DNA of 64,000 nt from Neurospora intermedia (lineage: Eukaryota > Ascomycota > Sordariomycetes > Sordariales > Sordariaceae). Shown piece by piece: positions 55,208 to 64,000 of this stretch. Numbering within the stretch: the stretch's first letter is position 1; the number at the start of each line of letters is the position of its first letter. The translations under genes were made by a program, and so were the position numbers. The notes beneath the pieces were generated by a model, which made no database searches, was not told the DNA's origin, and was given only the letters and a program-made list of their open reading frames with translations. Location of the stretch: NCBI GenBank assembly GCA_037102815.1, contig BTPP01000004.1, positions 4,464,001 through 4,528,000 of the forward strand, written 5' to 3'.

Positions 55208-55880
55208 ATGCGGGGAGTTTGGGCGTGTGAATAGCGGGTTATATGAGATCTCTTCCCCTTCTGGTCTGGGAGATGATTGGAGGAAGTACATATGGTAATT
55301 CAGTTACAACCATAACTGGAATGTCTGCTGAGATGTCCCTCGAGTGGAAAATGGTTGCTGATGATTGAGTGAATCTCCCAGGCTCTATAAGGCTTGGAGG
55401 GAGGCTCGTCCCCAGCTCTAGCTGTCGTGATTTATTCCAGCTCACAAATCGTTGATGGATTGGACTACCTGTTGACACTAACATAGGTACCCCTGTGTTT
55501 GTATACTTTGACCCATTATCACCTACCACAAGACATGCTCTGAACAAAGCATAATGTGCAGGCATGTGCTCGTCGTGATCCTTTTGGACGGACAGCGGAC
55601 GGCTGTTACCGATAAGGGTTAGGGGTATGCGTGATAAGATCCGTGGTATGTACAAAGTAAACACAATGACGTCAGTGACAGAGCGATGCTGTTCCAGGCC
55701 GTTGGGCGTTCCTGATCAGCAAAGCACGGCCAGGCACTGTTTTCAGCTGATCTCTGGAGATCTCAAGACATCGAGTGGGCCTCGACTTTGGACATTCCAT
55801 CTACCCCCTCCCAAGCTTCAGTTCTTCCGTCCAAATCTATACTTGCCTTACACAGTATATACCACCTGAACAGAAGCATC
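55208..55880. other. spacer between twinfilin and PIP-kinase-like gene
   Basis: Intergenic region between two plus-strand genes. No gene or RNA is recognised. Confidence 0.5.
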
Positions 55881-57182
55881 ATGGGACGTTCAAAAGCAAT
55901 CGCACGCTCGATCGCGCGGGCCATCACCGACACCACTGGACTCGCGAAACGACCATCCAGCAACAGCAATCCCCTTCGCCTGATCCTGTCACTATTCTCC
56001 CTGTTCTTCTCTATTCACCAGTTGATCTTACAAAAGATCCGACCAGCCGATTTCGCAAACCTCCGTCGAAACCATTGGGACGTCGAAGACAATGATTACT
56101 ATGAGTCCTTCCAGCCACCACAAGATGGCGACAAACCCGAAGAGTCTTTGGCTTCTATTGGCGACATGGGCTTTTCCGGCTCGGTTAGTCTTTATAACCC
56201 TGACCTCAGCACCTATCATCCATCCACTAACAAACTTTGATATTGTACCTCTATGAGTGGACAGACCTTCTACTCAACCAAAGACCAAAAGTACCTCGTC
56301 AAATCCGTCCCGCGGCACTCCGAACACTCCTTCTTCCGCCAAGACCTCCTGACGCCCTACGTCGAATACATGGCCGCGCACCCGCGCTCGCTCCTCGTGC
56401 GCATCTGCGACTTTTTGGGTGCTTCGGGATACTACTCGCTCGGACGCATTTTGCGGCTGGCGCCCTCGCATCATATCGTCATGGAGAATATCATGTACGG
56501 CCGCGGCCGGTCCGATGAATCCCAAAAGCGCGGAGGCGACGTGGATGTAGATTGGGAAGATTGGGACCTGAAGCCCACTTCGTACTTTTATCCTGAGCGC
56601 GACATTGCGGATGGAGCGCTGACGAGCGAGGCTACCAAGAGCCAGTTGGCGGATGAGTTTCATGATAAGATTAGACTGGGTAAAGAACAGGCGGATGAGT
56701 TTTTTGAGAGGTTGGAGGAGGATACGAGGTTGTTGGCGGAGTATGGGGCGGTGGATTATTCGTTGTTTATGGTGAGGATGCAGACTACTGCTTCTACTTC
56801 TACTCCCTCGGGCTCCGGCCCAGGACAGGAACCTGATGCTGCAGCTGCTTCCTCTTCTTCACCAGCCGGGGTATCGGAAGCGATGTCAGAGGTGGCACCA
56901 CCGACCGACGGCCCATCGGTGCCGCCTGGTCCGCCGTCGTGGAGGACAGGGATAGCGTCGGCGGATGGAAAGTATATCTACCGCGCGTCGATCTTGGACT
57001 TTTTCTGGGCAAAACATAAGTTGCAGCCGATGGTGATGACGGTTTTGATCAAGTTGTGGAATTTATTGATTAGTAGACAGGGGCCGATGAGCATTACGAC
57101 TACGCCGGAGGAGTATCGGCAGAGGTTTTTGAAGATGTGTAGGAGTTATGTGGAGGTTGTTGGGGAGTCGTCGGTCGAGTGA
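55881..57182 (+). CDS. small phosphatidylinositol-phosphate kinase family protein
   Basis: Two exons, 55881-56183 and 56265-57182. The 81-nt intron has donor GTTAGT, branch CACTAAC and acceptor ACAG. They encode 406 residues. After a basic N-terminus with a hydrophobic stretch (LRLILSLFSLFFSIHQLIL, about 32-50), the PIP-kinase core is visible. There is a nucleotide loop GFSGSTFYST spanning the exon join, the lysine of KYLVKSVPR, and the LLVRICDFLG segment. VDYSLFMVR is the family's DYSLL motif, and SILDFFWAKHK takes the place of the C-terminal IIDxLQ motif. A Ser/Pro-rich insert (about 270-330) separates the last two. Canonical type I enzymes make PI(4,5)P2. This one is short, without the usual activation loop in clear form, so activity and specificity are uncertain. 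Confidence 0.8.
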
Positions 57183-58213
57183 GTGAGGAGGGGAGGGGAA
57201 GGGGCCCGGGGAGGTGCCTGTGGGGGTGTTTGGGGTTTGTAGGGGCAGAGATACCCATTGTGTTTTATTCAAGGTGGTCACCAGATTCTTGTGTCTTTTA
57301 GCCATAGCATGGATCTCTTTCATTTGTCTGCGTTGTCAGAGAACTTCATGGATCGTCATTTTAAAAGCCCAATGCCAACCGTAGCGCGCCACCTGAGTCG
57401 TGAAAAAGAATGTCTGAGACGGTCCAGTAATGGTAAAATTCTACAGCGAAGTGCCGTTAATTTGTGATGACTTATCCTTTGATGAGTTCCATCCTAAGAT
57501 ATCAACGCCCAGGGATATACTTATCAGGTACATCGACGTTGGTGATGGTCCCCGCCCCTTTTGTCGTACCAATCTCTGATCCTGGAGATGGTCTTGCCGT
57601 CCCCAACTGGTTTTTCATGGGTCAGTTCTATGTTAAAATCTTTGTGAAATGTAGTTTACAGGTACAAGAACACCGTGGCTCCAGACATCCTTTCCTACTA
57701 ACATCCAGGTGGTGCGCTATGGAAAGCTCCACGATCATTCCTATCGGAAGCAGCTTCTTGTGCTGTGGTACGGTAATGATGGGAAGGCCCGGACCCTCAG
57801 TTCGCGCCAGCTCCAAGGACCGAGAGTGGCCTGTCTCCTGGAAGTAACTTCCACATTCAGTATTACCTACGCCTATCTTCGGCATGGCTCGAGTCGGAAG
57901 TGGCGTCATGGTTGACTTTTGCGATAAGGAGGGAAGGAAAGAACATCTGGTCAACAGGCCTGGACGGTTCGGCAGAGATGATGGAATCTAGTCGAATCGC
58001 CTCGTTCTTCTTCTCAATCCACCACAATCGCTTGTTTCTTCCTCCAGACCGTCTTTCTTCCACACCCATCACCATCTTCTCAATCAGTCACACCCTTGAA
58101 TGATTTCATCACAAGATTCAGCAGCATCCTTCCCTTCTTTCTGTTCATTTCACCCTCTCCTCTTAGTCTGTACCCAATAATACTTTCTCAAGGTCCGGCC
58201 CTTTGCCAACCCG
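57183..58213. other. 1-kb spacer between convergent genes
   Basis: 3' flanks of the PIP-kinase-like gene (+) and the HET gene (-). Overlapping frames near 57460-57950 lack family features. Confidence 0.5.
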
Positions 58214-60368
58214 TCATTCAACAACAAACTTCCCCCACTTCGCATCGTGGAACCACGGCTTCAAAGCAAACCCAAAACCGACTCTAACATATCTGCCGGG
58301 TGTATGGGGGCTTTTGCGCAACAATAAGCCCGCACTTGACTCAGAATAAAAATCACAGTCTTGAGCAATCTCCACGAATGCAAACTCATCAGCTATGCCC
58401 GCAGACAACCCTGAACCACGCTCTAGGGCTCCGATTGCCTGCTTCATTTTCCCACCTTGACGTGTATTTCGCTCTTTCTGATACGTATCGAGAAAGTCTC
58501 TGCTGTCAAATATGATGTATATCTTGCCTTGGCGAAAAGCAATCTGGACCGAGCAATGGCCAATCTCTTGCGAGAGAATGGCAAATACGTCATCCCCCAA
58601 ACGCTCTGGAAGGAGTGATCCTTTGTAGCTCTTTGATACAAAATCATGTCGGAACCAACGGAAACAATAGTTTACCATGTCAGGTTTGTCAAAATCCACC
58701 GTCTTGGTTCTTGCCATAATCTGAAGAGAAGAATTCTCTAGGAACGAGACAGAAGACTGGGCGGGTATTTCCCAGCCCATATCATTGGATTCCTGCAAAA
58801 ATTGTACACCTCCAGGATGGCAAGCCCACGACCATGACGGGATACGCAATCCCTCCAATCCAGACTCAGTTGATTGCGCCGCCTGACCTGACCAGAGGAG
58901 TTCCCAATGTATTTCGGACTGCCACGATCCAAAAACGTACTTGTCTTCCGGCCTCTTCTTATGTATTTCGTTGGCGATGCCACTTATAGCCACGAGCTTA
59001 TCCGTTGGGTATGTGAGCTCTCTGCCGGAGTAGCCTGTCACAATTCCTCTCCAAGTGTTATATCGTTCGAATAAGGAAGTCGACACATCCCTGCTGTCAT
59101 CCCCAATACAATACCACGCACAGTACCAGCTCATTCGACCTTGCGTCCAAAAGACAATTCTTCTTGCAAGCACCCATTCCTGGAACGCCCACCCTCTAGT
59201 GAATAGAGGAAGATTGTGTTGAGGAGACTCTCTTTCTTTCGGCAACTTGCTGAAATACAGAGACGAGGACGTCTCGCCTGGACGATGAATGTACGTCTGG
59301 GGAGGGAACAGACCAGCCTCAGCATCTGCGCCTGTTGTTGCGGCAATGACAAGCCGCGCCTGTGCATACACTGTACCCATTACGGCTGCCTCTTTCTCCC
59401 AGTCGTCGTTGGAATCCTGGATGATGCACAGCGAATCTATCCAAAGATACCGCACCCCAATTGCCCGAGTTAAGCGGATGGAATCCTGAAGGGTCTTCGG
59501 AAGCAAATCCCATGGAAGCTCCGAGAGATGCTTCTCAAGTGTCTTCGTTGTGGTCAAATACGGTCGCTCAGCCTTTAGAGAACTTCCCCAGCAGTAACTG
59601 AGGGCGGTGTAATTCTCTCGCCTTCCATTTGATTCCACCAGACGAGCGCCCACAGAGCCACTCAGCGAGCCTACGTCGATAACTCGAGAGGGAAGGATTG
59701 GCGGTAACGACTCGTCTATTACCTCGCCAGAGCGCATCGTACAACATCGCGGTCCGTGGTCCTGAAGACACATGCTGAGCCATTGGTTCAGCCGTTCCAC
59801 ACATGGCTTACTCCAGGGTCTGAGCGGTGGGCGGCGCGCCCAGCCATCGGTGTCTGTAGTGTGCCGGCGTCAGCTGTGAAGCTAACAGTAGCGGGATTTG
59901 GAGCCACAAACCCTGATAAACACGCAAATTTGACTCCTTAAGCTGCGGGATAGGGTGCCGGGGATTCTTTACCTCAGGAGGTATAATGAAAAAGCTTATG
60001 GTCGTTTCATATTCCAGCCACGCGGAGACGAAGACCTCACTGTCATTGCTTACCCGATCCTTCAATGAATCCTCGTTGTCCCCAGCATATTTGTTTTCGA
60101 GCCCTTCCAGAATGAGCTTGCACAAGGGACAAGTTGTTGAAGACTTGACAAGCTTGCCAAAGGTGGTGAACACTGTGTTTCCATCTAATCCTCCAGGTCG
60201 ATAGTCAGGATGAAGCGTATCCATGCTGAAGTTAAATTCGGTGCAATTTGTACAAAGTTTCGTGGATGGGACCTCGCAAGCTTCTTTTATCGCTGGGCAT
60301 TCAGTTTCAGGCGTAGGAACACCATCTTCCGGACCGGGCATGGTAGCGGCGTTGGAAGTCGTTGCCAT
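58214..60368 (-). CDS. HET-domain protein (heterokaryon incompatibility type)
   Basis: Proposed exons are 60368-59912 and 59853-58214. The 58-nt intron has donor GTTTGT, branch CTGAC and acceptor CTACAG. They give 698 residues from MATTSNAATMPGPEDG. The N-terminal part has a cysteine cluster (LCTNCTEFNF, STTCPLCKLI). The HET domain starts at about residue 234 with YTALSYCWG and contains RYLWIDSLCIIQD (about 287-299) and WEKEAAVMGTVYAQARLVIAA. HET domains occur in proteins that trigger growth arrest or death when genetically different hyphae fuse; many copies have no known role. The domain itself is certain. The first exon is supported by an open frame and a phase-matching intron, but the donor is weak. 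It lies head-in toward the PIP-kinase gene and about 5 kb from the protease fusion gene. Confidence 0.88.
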
Positions 60369-61890
60369 AGTGGCTTTCGTTGAGACGGTAGGGGCGCAAG
60401 AAGGTTTGGATCTGGTTCTTTTCCAAAAGGTACATATATTCAATCCTAGACAGAGGCCTTTTGGACCTTTTTTGTTCTGGGAAAAAGGTGGTAAGTTCAC
60501 TGTATCTAATCCGGAATATGGCACTTTGATGAAATTGACGAGAAGTTGTTCCATCAGCTTACCATCTTCGAGACCATTTTTCCTACATTCACTTCCTTTG
60601 CCCAGCCTTCCCAACCGGCGATTCCTTGAGACGTTGGCTAGCAAAGGTAATGGAGACGACGAGAGTTTGTACAATGCCGCACCTGTTGCAGAGGATTACA
60701 CACTGAGGCTCAAGGGAGGCGACAAAGAGCGAAGGAACGCACCGGGGTACGAAATGGGCGATTACAATGGTTTTGAGGGACATCTCAGCCCAGCTTTAAG
60801 CCAGAATCCAGGTGGAGCGGCCCGCAATCTGAGCGGTCGATCAACCAACGTGGTCGAATGAATGACACAGCCACGATGTTTGGTCCAATGAAGCGTGCAG
60901 GTAGTCAATAAAACCCTTTGGGTGGGTGGATTGTTGCACGACGGCTGAAACGAGCACATAATCAGATATGACTTGAATGGCTCTGACCAAATCCAAATAT
61001 TGTCGCCACTGAAACCTGGAGGTACATTCTGCTTCTTTGAAGCTCAATACTCCAAATGGATTCAACTCGCGCTGGATCCAAGCGGACACTCACCCTCCAT
61101 ACCTAATCAGCGAGTTGAAGCAACATCCTGACTAGATCACTTGCCAACTACCTACCATACGTCCATACGTAGTGAGTGAAAATAGGAGACATTGTCAGCC
61201 ACTAGGTACAGCCTTACCACAACTGAATCACCGAGTTAGGTGCCGAATTCTGCCCAACGCGCGCCCGCCTCCCACGCGCCCCGGCCTTAAATCTCAATAC
61301 GATTGGCCCCCTCAACACCACAAAACCGGCTCAAATCACACACGCGCATACTTGCCCAATCATCCGTCTCTGTGCATAGCATCGCTTCCAAACCCCACCT
61401 ACTTCTACACCCTCAAAGTGAGCTGTGGCGCCCTTCTGCCCTCGCTGCCCTATTGCGTACTCCGATCGCGTTGAATTGCACATTTACGTGCCTGAAAGTC
61501 TTCACTCGACTAGACTTTGCACTCGAAGGGGACTGTTCGCGATGCAAACAAACTTCCCTTTTGGGGACGCAACGAGTGATAAGTTGCGAGGTTGACGGTC
61601 CAATCCAACACGCATGGGTTTTGGAGAGGTACTGGTAGGCGTCCAGTGGCGGCTCAGTTAGTTTCGCACCTCACTTGAGCATGCAAGAATCGTATTTTGC
61701 GACGCCGATACCTAGCGTAGTCATCACGGCTCCTAGGGGCTATTCTAGGAGGCAGGCACGAAGCTGTCTCTTCACTGAACGCGACTCGTTCATATCAATT
61801 TGTTTCTCGCGTGATGGGGTGGATGCGTACGGGCGAATAACCTCCTTCGAACCCAATGAAGAACAAAAGAGAAAAAAAAAAGAGATGAGG
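60369..61890. other. upstream region of the HET gene and spacer
   Basis: Frames continue upstream of the chosen HET start but begin with non-ATG codons. No other gene is supported up to the tRNA terminator. Confidence 0.45.
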
Positions 61891-61899
61891 AAAAAAAAA
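61891..61899 (-). terminator. Pol III terminator of the tRNA gene
   Basis: Nine T on the minus strand, 9 nt past the proposed tRNA 3' end, with a second T-run further downstream. Confidence 0.7.
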
Positions 61900-61907
61900 G
61901 CGTGGGT

Positions 61908-62003
61908 GAACCCGTAACGGACTCGAACCGTTGTCTTCCTGCGGCACGCATGCAGACGCGGAAATTTTCCACGCCGGGAATGTTACCATTACACCAACGA
62001 GAC
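61908..62003 (-). tRNA. tRNA gene, probably with an intron; isotype unresolved
   Basis: Both internal Pol III promoter boxes are clear on the minus strand: A-box TGGTGTAATGG and canonical B-box GGTTCGAGTCC. The T-arm folds as AACGG-TTCGAGT-CCGTT, and the D-stem pairs GTGT with ACAT (one G-T). The acceptor, GTCTCGT against ACGGGTT, has one mismatch and two wobbles. The A-to-B spacing of 56 nt is about 23 nt more than normal, which fits an anticodon-loop intron. I could not place the anticodon with certainty, as stem and T33 do not agree in any one fold. A T9 terminator follows 9 nt downstream. The leader and trailer are complementary (CGTGGGTG with CACCCACG), extending the stem. It may be a divergent or decayed tRNA. 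Confidence 0.6.
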
Positions 62004-62528
62004 ACCCACGGGAAGGGTGCTGGTATAGGGAGCTTGTATGCCTTAGATGGAATGATTATGGCTTGGGTTGTAACTTGGGATGACGCAAGATAGGTAGGTA
62101 GGCAGCAGCGGTGGGAGATAGCGGCGGGTAGATGGGATGGAAGAAGCGGCGGGCAGAAGCGGCGGGCAGAAGTGGTGGGCAATTGCAATTTTGACTTTTT
62201 GAGGGAGTCGCGAGACAAGATTAGTTTACCTCTTCCGAGTGTCTTGGTGACCGTGACGGGATATTATGCCTCGAACATCGGGCCTTCTAGGTGGGAAAGA
62301 CCGAGCATGATGGAATGATCGGCACAGATCGTTCTTCCATTCACGGACTGTGAGTGTTCACATGTCAGCCAGCGACAATCAAGACCTGTCGATGTCTTCC
62401 TAGTGAGTGTATATGGTAAGCCGGTCACTGTACAAGACAAGATCTCGCACTCACTACTGGCAGATTCTGCTTCTTGCCGATCCTGAATAGCTGGCGAACT
62501 AATTCTTCAAGTTCACAGTTGAGTTAGT
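62004..62528. other. spacer with 13-bp minisatellite
   Basis: Between the tRNA and the next minus-strand gene. It holds a three-copy 13-bp repeat; otherwise nothing is recognised. Confidence 0.5.
62143..62181. repeat. three-copy 13-bp minisatellite
   Basis: GAAGCGGCGGGCA occurs twice exactly and then as GAAGTGGTGGGCA, in direct tandem. The last copy differs by two C-to-T changes. Confidence 0.9.
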
Positions 62529-63317
62529 TCAAATCTTCCAGTTGTCCCCTCGCGAACCAGACCACACAAAGCCTACCTTCTTTCCGTGTTGACAATCAGA
62601 ACACGACATCAACGCCAAACTCAAAGCCGCCGACCTAACCATCTTCTTCTGTCTATCAAGGTCTTTCTCGCTGAGAAAGCTCGGAACATCCGGCTTCCAA
62701 CCACTTCCCCCTGACGTAGTCTTTTCCATGAACTCCTCCTGCTCAAAGCGACACGAACCTCCGCATGTGCAGTATCCATCAAGAAAAAGGTACTGATACC
62801 AAAAGAACTCCCGAAAGTTCTCCGCATACTTCTCATCCAGCCCCCTCACCTGGCTGCCTTCGATAGGGAGGTTGTCGTCGGATAACGATAACTTGCCCTG
62901 GTCATTATTATCGTCAACAGCTTTAACCATGTCCCCAAGAAAATCCATGTAATCCACCGAAGAAAGCATAGCGATCAAAAAGATCTTGCGTAGTTTGGAA
63001 ACATGGTACTTGTATTTCCTTTGCAAGTTACCATGCAGAGACAGAATGTGTTGGATTTGCGGGTCGAGTGCAGGGCCGATGATGTCTATGAAGGTGTTGG
63101 GAATGCCTGGAAAGGAGTGGAGTGGCTTGCCTTTGGTTTTCGAATGGACCTCAAGGTCGCAGTAGATGGCGTGGAAAAGACGGTTGCGGCATTCGTGGCT
63201 GGCTAGTGTGGCTGCTTCGAAGGCTGCCTTGAGCAGGTGTTGCGAACATGTACATGTTTTGTTGTCTCCTTCGGTGGTGTGGGGACTGGGGTTGGATGTG
63301 GGAGTTGACCAGTACAT
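62529..63317 (-). CDS. uncharacterised 262-residue protein
   Basis: ATG-initiated frame of 262 residues (MYWSTPTSNPSP). Composition is protein-like throughout. There is an N-terminal CTCSQHLLKAAFEAATLASHEC segment with helical character, a middle segment LRKIFLIAMLSSVDYMDFLGDMV, and two late cysteine pairs (GYCTCGGSC and SCSDCQHGK) that could bind metal. There is no signal peptide or clear membrane span. I do not recognise a family. The layout, with an N-terminal CxC, a long helical middle and C-terminal cysteines, resembles lineage-specific fungal proteins of unknown role. The gene lies about 0.5 kb from the tRNA on the same strand. Confidence 0.6.
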   Translation of the reverse strand: MYWSTPTSNPSPHTTEGDNKTCTCSQHLLKAAFEAATLASHECRNRLFHAIYCDLEVHSKTKGKPLHSFPGIPNTFIDIIGPALDPQIQHILSLHGNLQRKYKYHVSKLRKIFLIAMLSSVDYMDFLGDMVKAVDDNNDQGKLSLSDDNLPIEGSQVRGLDEKYAENFREFFWYQYLFLDGYCTCGGSCRFEQEEFMEKTTSGGSGWKPDVPSFLSEKDLDRQKKMVRSAALSLALMSCSDCQHGKKVGFVWSGSRGDNWKI

Positions 63318-64000
63318 GGTTTACTGTCTTTGATGGTGTAGTGTGCACGATTGATAGTTCAAGGTGTACCAAAGAAAGCGGGTGATTTGATGAAGAAGAC
63401 GAAGGGAAGGCCTTCAGCGTGTGGCTCTGAACTTCAAATAGGTCATTCACTTCCTCAGTCATTGTGTCATATGATGGCAATGAGTCTCATTGTATCTATC
63501 TACTCTGTCATGTAAGTTTGTTAACCGCAGTGACTAGGTATCATCAGACCGGTGCTGGTGTTTGAAAGGGGTTATGGAAAAGGGGTAGAGAGAGGAACAA
63601 TGTGGAGAGAACATCAAACATCGGAAAGAGTCAGCGTAAACACGTAGCTGATGACCTATTCACGCCCCTGAAAGCAGTCAAAGGACGGCAAGAGATAGAA
63701 GGAGGAACTCCCCTTAGCATCAGACATGATGACTTCAAACAAGAGACTGCAACCTAGTTTGGTAGGTAAAGTGCATTTTCAACCTGGTAAATGGGAGGCG
63801 AAGGAGTGGATGAGGTGAGGAAAAGAAAGAAGCACAAGAAAGGGAACGTACAGGGAAGTAGGAGATGATTCCAGTTTTCCACGACCACCACTTGGCCAGT
63901 TGGCCCATCGGCAAACTTGTTCTCAATCAACCAAGCATTGATCGTTGTCCTTTTCCTCAATACAAACCATCATCAGCGCCGCCGCCGTCTCATTCCTCAA
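63318..64000. other. right edge of the window
   Basis: Upstream region of the uncharacterised gene. A minus-strand frame at 63754-63960 (TTINAWLIENKFADGPTG, followed by a GTACGT donor-like site) might be the end of an exon from a gene outside the window, but this cannot be confirmed. Confidence 0.35.

Noticed and set aside
57464-57954. Overlapping frames between the PIP-kinase and HET genes
   Set aside because: Frames on both strands overlap with no motifs and mixed codon use, as in other spacers.

Overview
The window reads as nuclear DNA of a filamentous ascomycete, very probably Neurospora (N. crassa or a close relative). The support is a dispersed, Neurospora-type 5S rRNA gene with its own TATA-like box and T-run terminator; GC-ending codons in genes; seven short introns (53-81 nt), most with a CTAAC or CTGAC-type branch sequence near the acceptor; long gene-poor spacers with homopolymer and triplet tracts; and the gene families present. 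No bacterial operons, phage or CRISPR arrays are seen. Genes are monocistronic and wide apart.

Layout. 0.5-2.9 kb (-): secreted GH55 exo-beta-1,3-glucanase. 3-10 kb: mostly spacer, with the 5S rRNA gene at 7.96-8.08 kb (-). 10.0-12.3 kb (-): F-box/WD40 protein with one intron, followed by a 344-bp miniature inverted-repeat element (12.85-13.19 kb). 13-17.5 kb: spacer with a cluster of perfect hairpins near 16.1 kb. 17.6-18.5 kb (+): AA9 lytic polysaccharide monooxygenase. 19.2-21.4 kb (+): PIF1-type helicase interrupted by one in-frame TAG. 21.4-30 kb: gene-poor, with a broken cysteine-rich CFEM-like gene (24.75-25.74 kb) and a second miniature inverted-repeat element (27.7-28.1 kb). 30.0-31.7 kb (+): SLAC1/Mae1/Ssu1-type transporter, convergent with 32.4-37.8 kb (-), a 1794-residue DOA10-type ER ubiquitin ligase. 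40.2-44.3 kb (+): a 1317-residue protein with a signal-anchor, nine 19-residue repeats and a C-terminal HDEL. 44.3-49.1 kb: spacer. 49.2-53.2 kb (+): HeLo-like/pseudokinase/trypsin-like protease fusion. 54.0-55.2 kb (+): twinfilin. 55.9-57.2 kb (+): small PIP-kinase-family protein. 58.2-60.4 kb (-): HET-domain protein. 61.9-62.0 kb (-): tRNA gene. 62.5-63.3 kb (-): unknown cysteine-containing protein.

Themes. Two genes act on polysaccharides outside the cell (GH55, AA9). Two are tied to the ER (DOA10, the HDEL repeat protein). Two within about 11 kb (49.2-60.4 kb) belong to families linked to fungal allorecognition and programmed cell death. The most interesting items are the HeLo-like/pseudokinase/protease fusion, which looks like a one-polypeptide sensor-effector; the HDEL protein, whose repeats look apolipoprotein-like; the helicase nonsense codon; and two non-autonomous transposon-like elements. 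Exon joins were deduced by eye from splice signals and reading frames; nothing was checked against databases.
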